Assembly: GCF_030160075.1 (NCBI RefSeq)
Contig: NZ_BSNQ01000003.1
Location: 1,796,328-1,860,327 of the forward strand
Reading direction: 5' to 3'
From: Dyella lipolytica
GTDB lineage: Bacteria; Pseudomonadota; Gammaproteobacteria; Xanthomonadales; Rhodanobacteraceae
Length of the DNA: 64,000 nt
Below the pieces are notes generated by a model, which was given only the letters and a program-made list of their open reading frames with translations, did not search any database and was not told where the DNA came from. Position 1 is the first letter of the stretch, and each line of letters starts with the position of its first letter. This document shows positions 18,924 through 27,703 of this stretch, piece after piece. The translations under genes were made by a program, and so were the position numbers.

Positions 18924-19541
18924 TCACCGGACTGGGCATGCCGGGACGGTACCCACCGCCATGGCCGGGGCGACGCTTGCGATCTGCTGGGCTAATTCGC
19001 TCAGCGCCCGCTGGTGGCCCGCCACCAACCCCTCATAGCCCTGTCCGACGTCCTCGTTGATCCGGCTGCTGCAGGTCAACACGACGTTGCCTGTGCCTTT
19101 CAGCGGGCGGACGGTCCAGGTGGCTTCGATCAGCGCGTAGCTGCCGGGCGAAGAATCGAAACGGCGCAGGTCGACCTTGATACGCAACACCGGTTTGCCA
19201 TCCACCGGCAACCCGCTGCTGATGTCTTGTGCGTTGAGCCGGCGCGACAAATCGACTGAGAGCGCACCGCGTATATCGTCCGCCAGCGGTGCGATCCAGC
19301 GCTCGCCGTTGAGCAGGGCGACCGCCTGGCCTCCCTGGCGCACAACGAGCTGTGGCACATCGTCCTGCGCGGGAATGCCAACCGGCAGCAATTCGAACTG
19401 GAAGCTCGCCGGCGGCGCAGAGCCTTCGGCCTGTGCGTTATCCGGCGCAGGGATCAGCGTGTAGTAATGCGTCGGTGCCGACGCACAAGCCGCCAGCAGC
19501 AGCGCAGCACATGCCGCCATCAGATGTCGCACACGAATCAT
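18924..19541 (-). CDS. pqiC: PqiC-type ABC transport auxiliary lipoprotein (DUF330)
   Basis: 205 residues with a lipoprotein signal (LAAC, then ASAPTHYYTLIPAP; the xYYTL start is typical of the family). PqiC is an outer-membrane lipoprotein forming the distal end of the PqiB needle that moves lipids between the inner and outer membranes. It overlaps the end of pqiB by 4 bases and closes the pqiA1-pqiA2-pqiB-pqiC operon. Confidence 0.9.
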   Translation of the reverse strand: MIRVRHLMAACAALLLAACASAPTHYYTLIPAPDNAQAEGSAPPASFQFELLPVGIPAQDDVPQLVVRQGGQAVALLNGERWIAPLADDIRGALSVDLSRRLNAQDISSGLPVDGKPVLRIKVDLRRFDSSPGSYALIEATWTVRPLKGTGNVVLTCSSRINEDVGQGYEGLVAGHQRALSELAQQIASVAPAMAVGTVPACPVR

Positions 19542-21217
19542 GGCTTGCTCCCTTGCTGCGGCTTGACGGCGGGCGAACCGGTATCCGGTGGCGGCGCATC
19601 CTCACCTCGACCGCGGATCAGCGCACTGGGATGGGCGCTCAGATAATCGGTCAGCACACGCAACGAACGCGCCATGCGCTGCAGTTCTTGCAGCGTGCTG
19701 CCGAGATTCTGTTGCAGCGGCGAATCAGCCGACAGCGCGTCGTTCGCCACACCGAAGGTCTGGTTGGCACCCTTCAGCGTGTTCTGGAATTCCGGCAATA
19801 CCTGGCCATTGACATGTTTAAGCGTCGTATTGAGCTCGGCCAGCGTCTGATTGAGGTTGTTGCCGATGCTGTCGAATGGAATCTTGTGGACCTTGTCGAC
19901 GATCTGCGCCAACTGTTCCTGCAGCTTGTCGAAGCTGCCCGGCGCGGTGGGAATTTCCAGCGGGCGCGTGTTCGGATCGTAGGCCACCTTCGGCGCATTC
20001 GGCAGGAAATCTAGCGAAATATAGAGCTGCCCGGTGAGCAGATTGCCGCTCCTCGCCTGCGCGCGCAGACCGTGCTCGATCAAGGTGCCCATCATGTGGG
20101 AGAGATCGTCGTTGTCACCCTTCGACTTGGCCAGGGTGACCAGCTTTTGGTGTGCGGCACCGAGGCGATCCGGATAGATCACCGCGCCCACGTAGATGGG
20201 GAACCGCTCGGTTTTTTCGTCGTAGTCCATGCGGATGGATACAACGTTGCCGATGTTGATACCCAGGAACTCCACCGGCGCGTTGACCGCCAGGCCACGC
20301 AGCGGTTGATCGAAACGCATGCGGATGTAATGCGGTTCGCCATCCGGCGGAGCCATCGCGGTGGCTTCGGTATCGAACAGCGTAAAGCTGGCGTCCTCGG
20401 CGGCAGGTGTCGTCGTCGCGTGCGGGCCCGGCGAACCCAGGAAAGCCACACCACCGGCCAGCACCGTTGCCAACGATTGCGTGTTGAGCTTGAGGCCGTC
20501 AGCGCTTAGCGACACATCTACCCCACTGGCATTCCAGAAGCGCGCGTCGGTGCTTACGAATTTGTCGTACGGGCTTTCCACGAAAATCTGGACCGACACA
20601 CCCTTGCCGTCATCGTTGAGCCTGTAGGAGGCTACGCGACCCACCTGCAGACGCCGGAAATACACCGGCGACCCGATATCGAGCGAACCCAGATCGCTTG
20701 CGTGCAGCGTGAAACTCTTGCCTTGCGCATCGTGGGTGACGGAGGGCGGAGTCTCCAGGCCGACGAAATCCGTCTGCGGCTGATTGGAGTCGCCGACATC
20801 CACGCCGATGAAAGAACCCGACAGCAGCGTATCGATACCCGACACGCCACCCAGCCCGATGCGCGGACGCACCACCCAGAAGCGCGTGTCCGACACGGCA
20901 ATGTTGGCAACACTCTTTTCCAGATCGACCTTGACGATCACCTTGTGGTGATCCGGGCTCAAGTGGATTTTGGTTACCTTGCCGATCACCACGTCCTTGT
21001 ACTTCACCACGGTTTTCCCGGGCTCCAAGCCCTGAGCGGTCTGGAAGCTGATGGTGATGACCGGCCCGCGCTGCACCCAGGCGTTGATGACCAGCGACAG
21101 GCCAATCAACGCCGCCACGATCGGCACCAGCCAGATCAGCGACACGCTGACACGACGACGCCGCACCACGGGTTCGGGCAGATCGTTCCCGACATTCGGT
21201 TTGGTTTCGTCAGTCAT
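19538..21217 (-). CDS. pqiB: PqiB, intermembrane transport protein with tandem MCE domains
   Basis: 559 residues, close to the E. coli length. One N-terminal membrane helix (VSLIWLVPIVAALIGLSLVIN) is followed by three MCE/MlaD repeats, each with the G-x2-P-x2-V-x-Y/F-x5-G core (QGLEPGKTVVKYKDVVIGKV; DIGSPVYFRRLQVGRV; GLAVNAPVEFLGINIGNV). A long helical C-terminus (from about 440) forms the needle, ending in a Pro-rich tail. Role: lipid passage across the periplasm. Its start lies inside the end of pqiA2. Confidence 0.95.
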   Translation of the reverse strand: MTDETKPNVGNDLPEPVVRRRRVSVSLIWLVPIVAALIGLSLVINAWVQRGPVITISFQTAQGLEPGKTVVKYKDVVIGKVTKIHLSPDHHKVIVKVDLEKSVANIAVSDTRFWVVRPRIGLGGVSGIDTLLSGSFIGVDVGDSNQPQTDFVGLETPPSVTHDAQGKSFTLHASDLGSLDIGSPVYFRRLQVGRVASYRLNDDGKGVSVQIFVESPYDKFVSTDARFWNASGVDVSLSADGLKLNTQSLATVLAGGVAFLGSPGPHATTTPAAEDASFTLFDTEATAMAPPDGEPHYIRMRFDQPLRGLAVNAPVEFLGINIGNVVSIRMDYDEKTERFPIYVGAVIYPDRLGAAHQKLVTLAKSKGDNDDLSHMMGTLIEHGLRAQARSGNLLTGQLYISLDFLPNAPKVAYDPNTRPLEIPTAPGSFDKLQEQLAQIVDKVHKIPFDSIGNNLNQTLAELNTTLKHVNGQVLPEFQNTLKGANQTFGVANDALSADSPLQQNLGSTLQELQRMARSLRVLTDYLSAHPSALIRGRGEDAPPPDTGSPAVKPQQGSKP

Positions 21218-21833
21218 CTTCTTCCTTGCAATCCCATATCAAGCGCGGGTCGAAACTCATCGAGGCCAGCATGGTGAGTACCACGGTAAGGCCGAAATAC
21301 ACTACGCCAGGTAGCGGCTCCACTTGGCTGAAGAAGCCGAACTGCACCAGCGCCGTAAGCAGCGATACCACGAAGACATCCAGCATGGACCAATAACCGA
21401 TGAACTCTACCAGCCGGTACAGCTTGGCGCGCTGTGTGCGCGCCCAGTTGGTACCGCAGTGCACGCTCAAAAGCAGCGTGCCCAGGACCAGGAACTTCAG
21501 CATGGGCACTACGATACTCGCCGTGAAGACGATTACCGCAAGATCTGGCGAACCCTTCACCCACAATTCGACCACGCCGCTGAGGATGGTGTTGTCGTCC
21601 ACATCGCCCAGGCTCGCCGTGCGCATGATCGGCAGGAAGTTAGCCGGAATGTACAGAATGAATGCGGCAATCAGCAGCGCCCATGTGCGCGCACGGCTAC
21701 CCGGTGCACGTCGGTGCAGCGAGCCGCCGCAACGCGGGCAGGCTGCATCCGGCATTTGCGTATCGCGGCAGACCAGACCGCAAATATGACAGCCGATCAA
21801 ACCCAGTTCGTGCGCGCGGGGCAGTGCGCTCAT
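21210..21833 (-). CDS. pqiA: PqiA-family membrane protein, second half-size copy
   Basis: 207 residues from the ATG at 21833, which overlaps the TGA of the preceding PqiA-like gene (ATGA). It has a zinc-ribbon-like Cys set (GCHICGLVC and ACPRCGG) and four membrane helices with the PqiA motif ANFLPIM. This corresponds to the C-terminal half of E. coli PqiA, which is about 420 residues with two such domains. The frame is open far upstream (to 22838), but that extension runs antisense through cnoX and is not credible. Function: inner-membrane partner of PqiB. Confidence 0.88.
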   Translation of the reverse strand: MSALPRAHELGLIGCHICGLVCRDTQMPDAACPRCGGSLHRRAPGSRARTWALLIAAFILYIPANFLPIMRTASLGDVDDNTILSGVVELWVKGSPDLAVIVFTASIVVPMLKFLVLGTLLLSVHCGTNWARTQRAKLYRLVEFIGYWSMLDVFVVSLLTALVQFGFFSQVEPLPGVVYFGLTVVLTMLASMSFDPRLIWDCKEEDD

Positions 21834-22477
21834 GGCGCGGTCTCCGGGATCTTTTCCCACAGCTGACGCAAATCGATGCCGGAAAAGATCGTAATCAACA
21901 CAGCCAGCGCAGCATACGCGAACGCCCCCGCGTCCGGCGTCACGTCGAAATACAGATGCGCCTTCACGATCGATACCAGCACACCGAGCACGAATACTTC
22001 GCTCATGGTCCACGGCGCGAGGTAGTGCAACGTCACCATCAGTGGCCGGAACCCCGGTGCACGCCGTCCTACGCGCCCGTAAATGAGCAGCCAACCCAAC
22101 AGCAGCATCTTGCACAGCGGAAAGAAGAACAACGTCGCAGCCGCCAACACTGCCACCACCTGCGAGTGCTCCTGCCACATCATGGCGATGATGCCCCACA
22201 AGGTGGTATGTATCTGCTCGCCGTTGAAGCCCAGCGTCATGATCGGCCAGACATTCGCCTGCACGAACACCACCATCACCGTCAGCACCAGAGCCAGCAT
22301 CGTATTCAGGCTGATCCGCTGATGCCGCTCCAGCACCGCATGGCAGCGTGCGCAGCGCGCTACGTCGCCGCATGCCAGTGGGCGGCGACGATACACCGTG
22401 TCGCAGTGCTCGCAGATCAGCAGCGTCGAAACCAAGGCGTTGCGTGCGTGCTCGATGCCGGAAGGTGGCGGGTTCAT
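21830..22477 (-). CDS. pqiA: PqiA-family membrane protein, first half-size copy
   Basis: 215 residues. Zinc-ribbon-like N-terminus (ICEHCDTVY and RCARCHAVL) and four membrane helices with ANVWPIMTL, matching the N-terminal half of PqiA. Together with the next gene it equals one full PqiA split at the domain border, with a 4-base stop/start overlap so both halves are made together. First gene of the pqi operon; the 95-bp gap to cnoX holds divergent promoters. Confidence 0.88.
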   Translation of the reverse strand: MNPPPSGIEHARNALVSTLLICEHCDTVYRRRPLACGDVARCARCHAVLERHQRISLNTMLALVLTVMVVFVQANVWPIMTLGFNGEQIHTTLWGIIAMMWQEHSQVVAVLAAATLFFFPLCKMLLLGWLLIYGRVGRRAPGFRPLMVTLHYLAPWTMSEVFVLGVLVSIVKAHLYFDVTPDAGAFAYAALAVLITIFSGIDLRQLWEKIPETAP

Positions 22478-22572
22478 ACGGGCAATTCTCGCAAATCCGC
22501 GGCAACCGTGCCTGTACTTGATATGCTGCTTCGCGCCCCGATCTGGGTGGGATATTTCTTTGGGAAGTTACT

Positions 22573-23436
22573 GTGAACGCCACCGTCACCGCGCACGTTT
22601 TCGATGTGGACCAGGACAACTTTGAGGCGGAGGTGTTGCAGGCCTCGCTCAAGACCCCGGTGCTGGTCGATTTCTGGGCGACCTGGTGCGGCCCCTGCAA
22701 ATCACTGGGCCCTATGCTGGAAAAGCTGGCCGTCGAATACAACGGCGCATTTCGCTTGGGCAAAGTGGACGTCGACAAGAACCAGGAATTGGCAGGTGTT
22801 TTCGGCATTCGCAGCATTCCGACCGTGATGCTGGTCAAAGATGGCCAGATCCTTGATGGTTTCGCCGGCGCACTACCCGAAGGTCAGTTGCGCGAATTTC
22901 TCTCGCGTCATCTGCAACCGATCGATGGCGACATCGATGAAACACCCCAAGAAACGCCAGCTGAATCACCCGAACAAACGATCAATCGCCTGCAACAGCA
23001 GATTGCCGCCGAACCGAACCGCCCCGAGTTCAAGCTCGACCTGGCGCTAGCGCTGGCACAAGCCGGCCACGCCTCCGCTGCTGAAGCCGAGCTCAACGCC
23101 CTGCCCGCCAATCTCGCCATCGATACACGCGCAGTTCGTCTGCGCAGCCAGCTTGATCTTTCTCGATCGCTTGAAGGCACCCCAGCGCTCGAGACACTGC
23201 AGCAACGCGTGCAGGCCAACCCGCAGGATTGGGAAGCGCACGATCTGCTCGGCGTGCGCCTGCTGTTGGGCAACGATCCTGCCGCCGGCCTGGATCACTG
23301 GCTATTGCTGCTCGAACGCGCGCGCGACTGGAACGATGGCCAGGCCAAGAAACGCCTGCTGGCCGCTTTCAACACGCTCGACGACGCCGAATTGGTGGGC
23401 CGCTACCGCCGCAAGATGGCCTCGCTGCTGTTCTAA
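22573..23436 (+). CDS. cnoX: CnoX/YbbN-like co-chaperone: thioredoxin domain + TPR
   Basis: 287 residues. Residues 1-115 form a thioredoxin fold with an intact CGPC active site (FWATWCGPCKSLGP); the E. coli protein has lost this motif (SQHC), so this one may be redox-active. The rest (from about 135) is helical TPR-like repeats (PETIN-type region, then RPEFKLDLALALAQAGHASAAEAELNAL). CnoX binds unfolding proteins under chlorine stress and hands them to GroEL and DnaK. GTG start at 22573 with a GGGAAG ribosome site 5 bases before it. Confidence 0.9.
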   Translation: MNATVTAHVFDVDQDNFEAEVLQASLKTPVLVDFWATWCGPCKSLGPMLEKLAVEYNGAFRLGKVDVDKNQELAGVFGIRSIPTVMLVKDGQILDGFAGALPEGQLREFLSRHLQPIDGDIDETPQETPAESPEQTINRLQQQIAAEPNRPEFKLDLALALAQAGHASAAEAELNALPANLAIDTRAVRLRSQLDLSRSLEGTPALETLQQRVQANPQDWEAHDLLGVRLLLGNDPAAGLDHWLLLLERARDWNDGQAKKRLLAAFNTLDDAELVGRYRRKMASLLF

Positions 23437-23443
23437 ACGAATG

Positions 23444-23471
23444 CACTCCCTCTCATAGTCGGAAGGGAGTG
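23444..23471 (+). terminator. Hairpin after cnoX
   Basis: CACTCCCT (23444-23451) pairs with AGGGAGTG (23464-23471) over a 12-nt loop; no T-run follows. Weak candidate for an intrinsic terminator or mRNA end. Confidence 0.3.
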
Positions 23472-23524
23472 ATCCATACGCATGAGTATGGTAGGCTGCA
23501 TGCACTCTTCCGCGAGAGCCTCCA

Positions 23525-23977
23525 ATGCGCGCTTCCACCTTCCGCCGCCTGCTCAACCTGTGGCCGCCGTTCCTGTTCAACAGCATCCGTGTGCTGAGCC
23601 TGGATGACGACTACACCGACGCGCGCGTGGTGCTGCGGCTACGTCCGTGGAATCGCAATTACGTGCGCACCCAATTCGGCGGCAACTTGTTCGCCATGGC
23701 CGATCCATTCTGGATGCTGCTGATCATCCAGCACCTGGGTAAAGACCATTACGTGTGGGACAAAGCCGGCGCGATCGATTTCGTCGCACCGGGCCGCGCG
23801 GATGTCTACGCCCACTTCAAACTGGAACCGGGCGTACTGGATGAGCTGCGCACCGCCGCTGCGAATGGCGAGAAAGTGCTGCGCTGGTTCGAAGTACAGC
23901 TAAAAACGGCCGCAGGCGAAGTAGTGGCGATCGTACGCAAGCAAATCTACGTGCGACTAAAACCGCGAGAGCGTTAG
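23525..23977 (+). CDS. DUF4442 hotdog-fold protein (thioesterase-like)
   Basis: 150 residues. Recognised by the N-terminal [45 protein letters not shown]-type block; the N-x-N-x-V-x-T-Q-F-G-G sequence is the conserved hotdog helix start of DUF4442. Related proteins are putative acyl-CoA thioesterases; substrate unknown. Stop overlaps the tail of the SDR gene by 4 bases (tail to tail). Confidence 0.8.
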   Translation: MRASTFRRLLNLWPPFLFNSIRVLSLDDDYTDARVVLRLRPWNRNYVRTQFGGNLFAMADPFWMLLIIQHLGKDHYVWDKAGAIDFVAPGRADVYAHFKLEPGVLDELRTAAANGEKVLRWFEVQLKTAAGEVVAIVRKQIYVRLKPRER

Positions 23978-24780
23978 GCCTCCATCGCCGGCATGGCCGC
24001 CGAACCGGCGAGAATGCCGCCATCGATGTTGAGCTCGGTACCTGTCATATAAGCGGCCTCGTCGGAAGCCAGCAGCAGCGCCAGCGCGGCGACTTCCTCC
24101 GGTTTGCCAAAGCGCTGCATCGGCGTGTCGTGCACGCAGGCGCGCATGTTCGCTTCACGTTCCGGGCCGCGGCCTAGCATCGGCTCCCACATCGGCGTAA
24201 GAATCGCTGCCGGATGAATGGAATTGCAGCGGATCGCCAACCCCTGCTCCGCGCAATACAAAGCCACCGTCTTGCTGTGATTGCGCACGGCAGCTTTTGA
24301 CGAAGCATAAGCCGCCGCGGCCGGGATACCCACCAAGCCGGAGCGCGACGAAATATTGATGATCGAACCGCGGCCTTGTTCGCGCATCGCACGAATCGCC
24401 TGCCGGCAACCCAGAAAGACGCCATCGAGATTGGTGCGGTGGACTGCATGCCAGTCTTCCAGCGTTGCATGCTCCGGATCGTGCAGTCGCATGCCGTCTT
24501 CGAACCCGGTCACGCCTGCATTATTGACCAGCACATCGAGCTGGCCATGATCGAGCAGGATCTGCACCATGACGCGCTTCCAGTCGAGTTCGACGCGCAC
24601 ATCGAGGTGACAGTAAGAAGCATTTGCCCCGATGGCCTTCGCCGCCGCCTGCCCCTCTGCATCGCGGATATCGCTGAGGATGACTTGCGCTCCCTCCGCG
24701 GCGAACACGCGCGCGATGGCTTCGCCGATTCCGCGCGCAGCACCCGTGACTAATGCCACTTTGCCTTCAAGACGACGCAT
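23974..24780 (-). CDS. Short-chain dehydrogenase/reductase (SDR)
   Basis: 268 residues, classical SDR. Nucleotide loop [13 protein letters not shown] at the end of beta 2 ([10 protein letters not shown]), which favours NAD over NADP; NNAGVTG; catalytic Ser in [10 protein letters not shown]; catalytic Y-x3-K in AYASSKAAV. The closest recognisable types are hydroxysteroid or cyclic alcohol dehydrogenases, but the substrate cannot be assigned. Monocistronic. Confidence 0.9.
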   Translation of the reverse strand: MRRLEGKVALVTGAARGIGEAIARVFAAEGAQVILSDIRDAEGQAAAKAIGANASYCHLDVRVELDWKRVMVQILLDHGQLDVLVNNAGVTGFEDGMRLHDPEHATLEDWHAVHRTNLDGVFLGCRQAIRAMREQGRGSIINISSRSGLVGIPAAAAYASSKAAVRNHSKTVALYCAEQGLAIRCNSIHPAAILTPMWEPMLGRGPEREANMRACVHDTPMQRFGKPEEVAALALLLASDEAAYMTGTELNIDGGILAGSAAMPAMEA

Positions 24781-24941
24781 GCGCTTCCCCTGTTAGCGCG
24801 TTGGACAACCATTCTCATTCGAAGCATGCGATCTGCTCAAGCACGAGTTATGTTTTTTGCTAACCGAGAGCACATCCTTATTACTTGACCTCTCGCGACT
24901 CCCTACAATGGATGTCCCCACCTTTTCCGCCAGATACCCCC

Positions 24942-25607
24942 ATGCCGCGGTTACGTCTTAAGCGCTATCTCTTCACCGGACTGCTGACCGTGATGCCGTT
25001 ATGGATCACCTGGCTGGTCTTCAAGTTTGTCCTCGGCCTGTTGGCGGGCATGGGCGCGCCGCTGGTTTCCGCATTCCTGGGCACCTTGGGCTTTGTGGCG
25101 CCGCAGGCCGCCAATCAGCTCAACCAGACGTGGCCGACTTTCGTGCTTGCCCTGATGCTGACGCTGATCGCGCTGTACTTGATCGGCTTCCTTGCCAACC
25201 GAGTGATCGGCCAGCGCTTGTTTCATGCTTTCGACACGTTGCTGCAACGTATCCCGCTGGTGCAGACCATCTACGGCGGCACCAAGAAATTGATGGCCGT
25301 ATTGCAAAACAAACCCAGCGGCGTGCAGCGCGTGGTACTGGTGGACTTTCCGCGCAAAGGCATGAAAGTGGTCGGCTTTGTAACGCGCGTGATGATCGAG
25401 GAAGGCACAGGTCGGGAAATGGCGGCTGTCTATATCCCCACCACTCCCAATCCCACCGGCGGTTATCTGGAAGTAGTGCCCGTCGAAGAACTGACACCGA
25501 CCGACTGGACTATGGATCAGGCCATGGCCTTCATCATTTCCGGCGGCGCTGTGGCTCCCGATACGTTGCCGGCGCCGCCTGCCGCACTATCTGAGGATCG
25601 TACATGA
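24942..25607 (+). CDS. DUF502 family inner membrane protein
   Basis: About 221 residues from the ATG at 24942 (MPRLRLKRYLFTGLLTVMPLWITWLV, the usual DUF502 start); a further upstream ATG at 24885 would add a non-conserved extension. Two membrane helices near 13-35 and 65-87, then a soluble domain with the signature IPLVQTIYGGTKKLM and VYIPTTPNPTGGYLEVVP. Role of the family is not established in bacteria. Its TGA overlaps the ATG of the M14 peptidase gene. Confidence 0.85.
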   Translation: MPRLRLKRYLFTGLLTVMPLWITWLVFKFVLGLLAGMGAPLVSAFLGTLGFVAPQAANQLNQTWPTFVLALMLTLIALYLIGFLANRVIGQRLFHAFDTLLQRIPLVQTIYGGTKKLMAVLQNKPSGVQRVVLVDFPRKGMKVVGFVTRVMIEEGTGREMAAVYIPTTPNPTGGYLEVVPVEELTPTDWTMDQAMAFIISGGAVAPDTLPAPPAALSEDRT

Positions 25608-27412
25608 CGAAGCGTCGCGTGTTGATGTCTTTCTTATTGGGAGCTATCGCCATGAGCACGCATGCCGCCGGCCCACACGACACGGACTGGACCACGCCCG
25701 CGGAAGCTGCGCATTTCCGCACCACGCCGACTTATCTGCAAACGCTGACCTACCTGCAACAGCTGCAACAGGCGGCGCCAAACAAGATCAAGTTGGAGAC
25801 GTTTGGCGTCACGCCGCAAGGGCGCCCCATGACGGTGGTCATTGCCAGCAATGGCGGCACGTTCACACCCGACGCAGCGCGCGCTGCGCACAAACCCATC
25901 GTGCTGGTGCAGGCGGGCATCCATCCTGGCGAGATCGAAGGCAAGGACGCCGGCCTGATGCTGTTGCGCGATATCTCCGTCACCGGCAAATACGCGCACC
26001 TGCTCGATCATGTGGTGCTGGTCTACATTCCCGTCTTCAGCGTCGATGGCCACGAGTACAGCTCGCCCTACAACCGCATCAACCAGAACGGCCCGGACAG
26101 CATGGGCTTTCGCGGCCAGTCGCAATACTTGAACCTCAACCGCGATTACATCAAAGCCGATGCTCCGGAAATGCTGGCGTGGCTGAAACTGTGGCAAACA
26201 TGGCTGCCGGATTTTCTGGTCGACGTGCACACCACCGATGGCGCCGATTACCAGTACGACCTGACCTGGTATACCGAAGACCCGCATAAGCTCGATCCAG
26301 CCGTTGCCGCCTGGCAGCACAAAACGATTGTCGACGAAGCGATACCTGCTTATGAGAAGCACGGCCATCTCGCCTCCATCTATCTGGAATTCAAGGACGG
26401 TCGCGATCCTCGCAAAGGCATCCAGAACTTCGGTTCCGGACCGCGCTTCTCCACCGGTTACGCCGCGCTACAAAACCGCCCCGCGTTGCTCGTCGAAACA
26501 CACATGCTCAAGTCGTATGCGGTGCGTGTATATGCGGTCTATGACCTGTTGCGCGTGCTGCTTGAAGAGATCGACCGCGATCCCGCCGCACTGCTCGCCG
26601 CCACGAGCAAGGCCGACGCCGACACTATCGCCCGCGCGCAGGATGCCAAGGCACTCGTGCCGCTGACCTTCAAACCCGATTCCACGCCCACACCCTTCGC
26701 ATTGAAGGGTTATGCGTTTACCCAAGCGCACAGCGACGTATCCAACGACATCTGGATCCAGTACGACCCGACCAAACCGCAAACGTATCGCATCGACAAC
26801 TGGAACGGCCTGTTACCCGATCTGTCGATCTCGCCTCCGGCCGCTTACGTTGTACCTGGAGAGTGGACCTCGATCATCCAGAAGCTCGATGCTCATGGCA
26901 TCGCCTATCGCCGCATCGGACATCCCATGAAGGAAGTCGATGCCGAAGCGTACCAACTCGGCGAGCCGCAATGGGCTAACGAACCGTTCGAAGGTCATCT
27001 GATGCTGCACAGCTTTACGCTGCGCGCAGTACCCATCGAAGTAACGTTGTCGCCAGGCTCCATCGTCGTGCCGATGAACCAGCGCGCGGCCAATGTCGCC
27101 ATCGCGCTGCTAGAACCACAGGCGCCCGATTCGTTGCTGCGCTGGGGCTATCTCAACGCTATCTTCGAAATCAAGGAATACGGCGAACCGCGCGTGCTGG
27201 AAAAACTGGCGCGCGACATGATGGCGAAGGATCCCAAGCTGAAGGCCGAGTTCGAGCAGAAGCTGCATGACGATCCGGCTTTTGCCGTCGATAGCCACGC
27301 CCGGCTGAACTTCTTTTTCCAACGCTCCCCTTGGTATGGCGTGCAACGCGTCGGGGCTTATCCGGTGTTGCGACTCGACGCCGCGCAGTTGGCTATTTTG
27401 GGAACCAAGTAA
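25604..27412 (+). CDS. Secreted M14 family zinc carboxypeptidase
   Basis: 602 residues with a signal peptide (VLMSFLLGAIAMSTHA). The catalytic domain has the M14 zinc site H-x2-E in QAGIHPGEIEGKDAG, substrate-binding Arg/Asn in the SPYNRINQNGPD and YLNLNRDYIK segments, and the third zinc ligand in VDVHTTDGADYQ. The C-terminal 250 residues (from about 350) form an additional domain of unknown role. Likely a periplasmic or secreted peptidase releasing C-terminal residues. Translationally coupled to the DUF502 gene. Confidence 0.88.
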   Translation: MTKRRVLMSFLLGAIAMSTHAAGPHDTDWTTPAEAAHFRTTPTYLQTLTYLQQLQQAAPNKIKLETFGVTPQGRPMTVVIASNGGTFTPDAARAAHKPIVLVQAGIHPGEIEGKDAGLMLLRDISVTGKYAHLLDHVVLVYIPVFSVDGHEYSSPYNRINQNGPDSMGFRGQSQYLNLNRDYIKADAPEMLAWLKLWQTWLPDFLVDVHTTDGADYQYDLTWYTEDPHKLDPAVAAWQHKTIVDEAIPAYEKHGHLASIYLEFKDGRDPRKGIQNFGSGPRFSTGYAALQNRPALLVETHMLKSYAVRVYAVYDLLRVLLEEIDRDPAALLAATSKADADTIARAQDAKALVPLTFKPDSTPTPFALKGYAFTQAHSDVSNDIWIQYDPTKPQTYRIDNWNGLLPDLSISPPAAYVVPGEWTSIIQKLDAHGIAYRRIGHPMKEVDAEAYQLGEPQWANEPFEGHLMLHSFTLRAVPIEVTLSPGSIVVPMNQRAANVAIALLEPQAPDSLLRWGYLNAIFEIKEYGEPRVLEKLARDMMAKDPKLKAEFEQKLHDDPAFAVDSHARLNFFFQRSPWYGVQRVGAYPVLRLDAAQLAILGTK

Positions 27413-27567
27413 CCGGCGGTGCTACCCCCTGTTGCACCGTTATTGGCGAGCTCCGCTATGGCAAAGCGCATCGGCTCAGACCGGAATGAGTTACGCCCCC
27501 GATCCTGGCACCAAAATTTCGGTATCGACGCACAACCCGACACCCTGGACTCCTACACCCCCCCCTT

Positions 27568-27619
27568 ACCTTTGACACTGTGTAGCCCATGACCTTTGAC
27601 CTAGCTTGGGAAGTCATGG
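27568..27619. promoter_or_regulatory. Direct and inverted repeats upstream of the M13 peptidase
   Basis: In the 291-bp gap before the M13 gene, ACCTTTGAC occurs at 27568-27576 and again at 27592-27600 (24 bp apart). Overlapping this, CCATGAC (27587-27593) and GTCATGG (27613-27619) form an inverted repeat. Such spacing could be a regulator site; no known consensus was recognised. The rest of the gap shows nothing clear. Confidence 0.3.
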
Positions 27620-27703
27620 CCGTGAAGGGGAGAGTCCACGGGAGCGGCCAGCACGACCGGTAACGCCTGCGGGCGATTTATTGACACCTTCAGAGGGATA
27701 TTC

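Noticed and set aside
21834-22838. N-terminal extension of the second PqiA frame
   Set aside because: It would run through the first pqiA in another frame and antisense into cnoX; the ATG at 21833 with an ATGA overlap is the sensible start.
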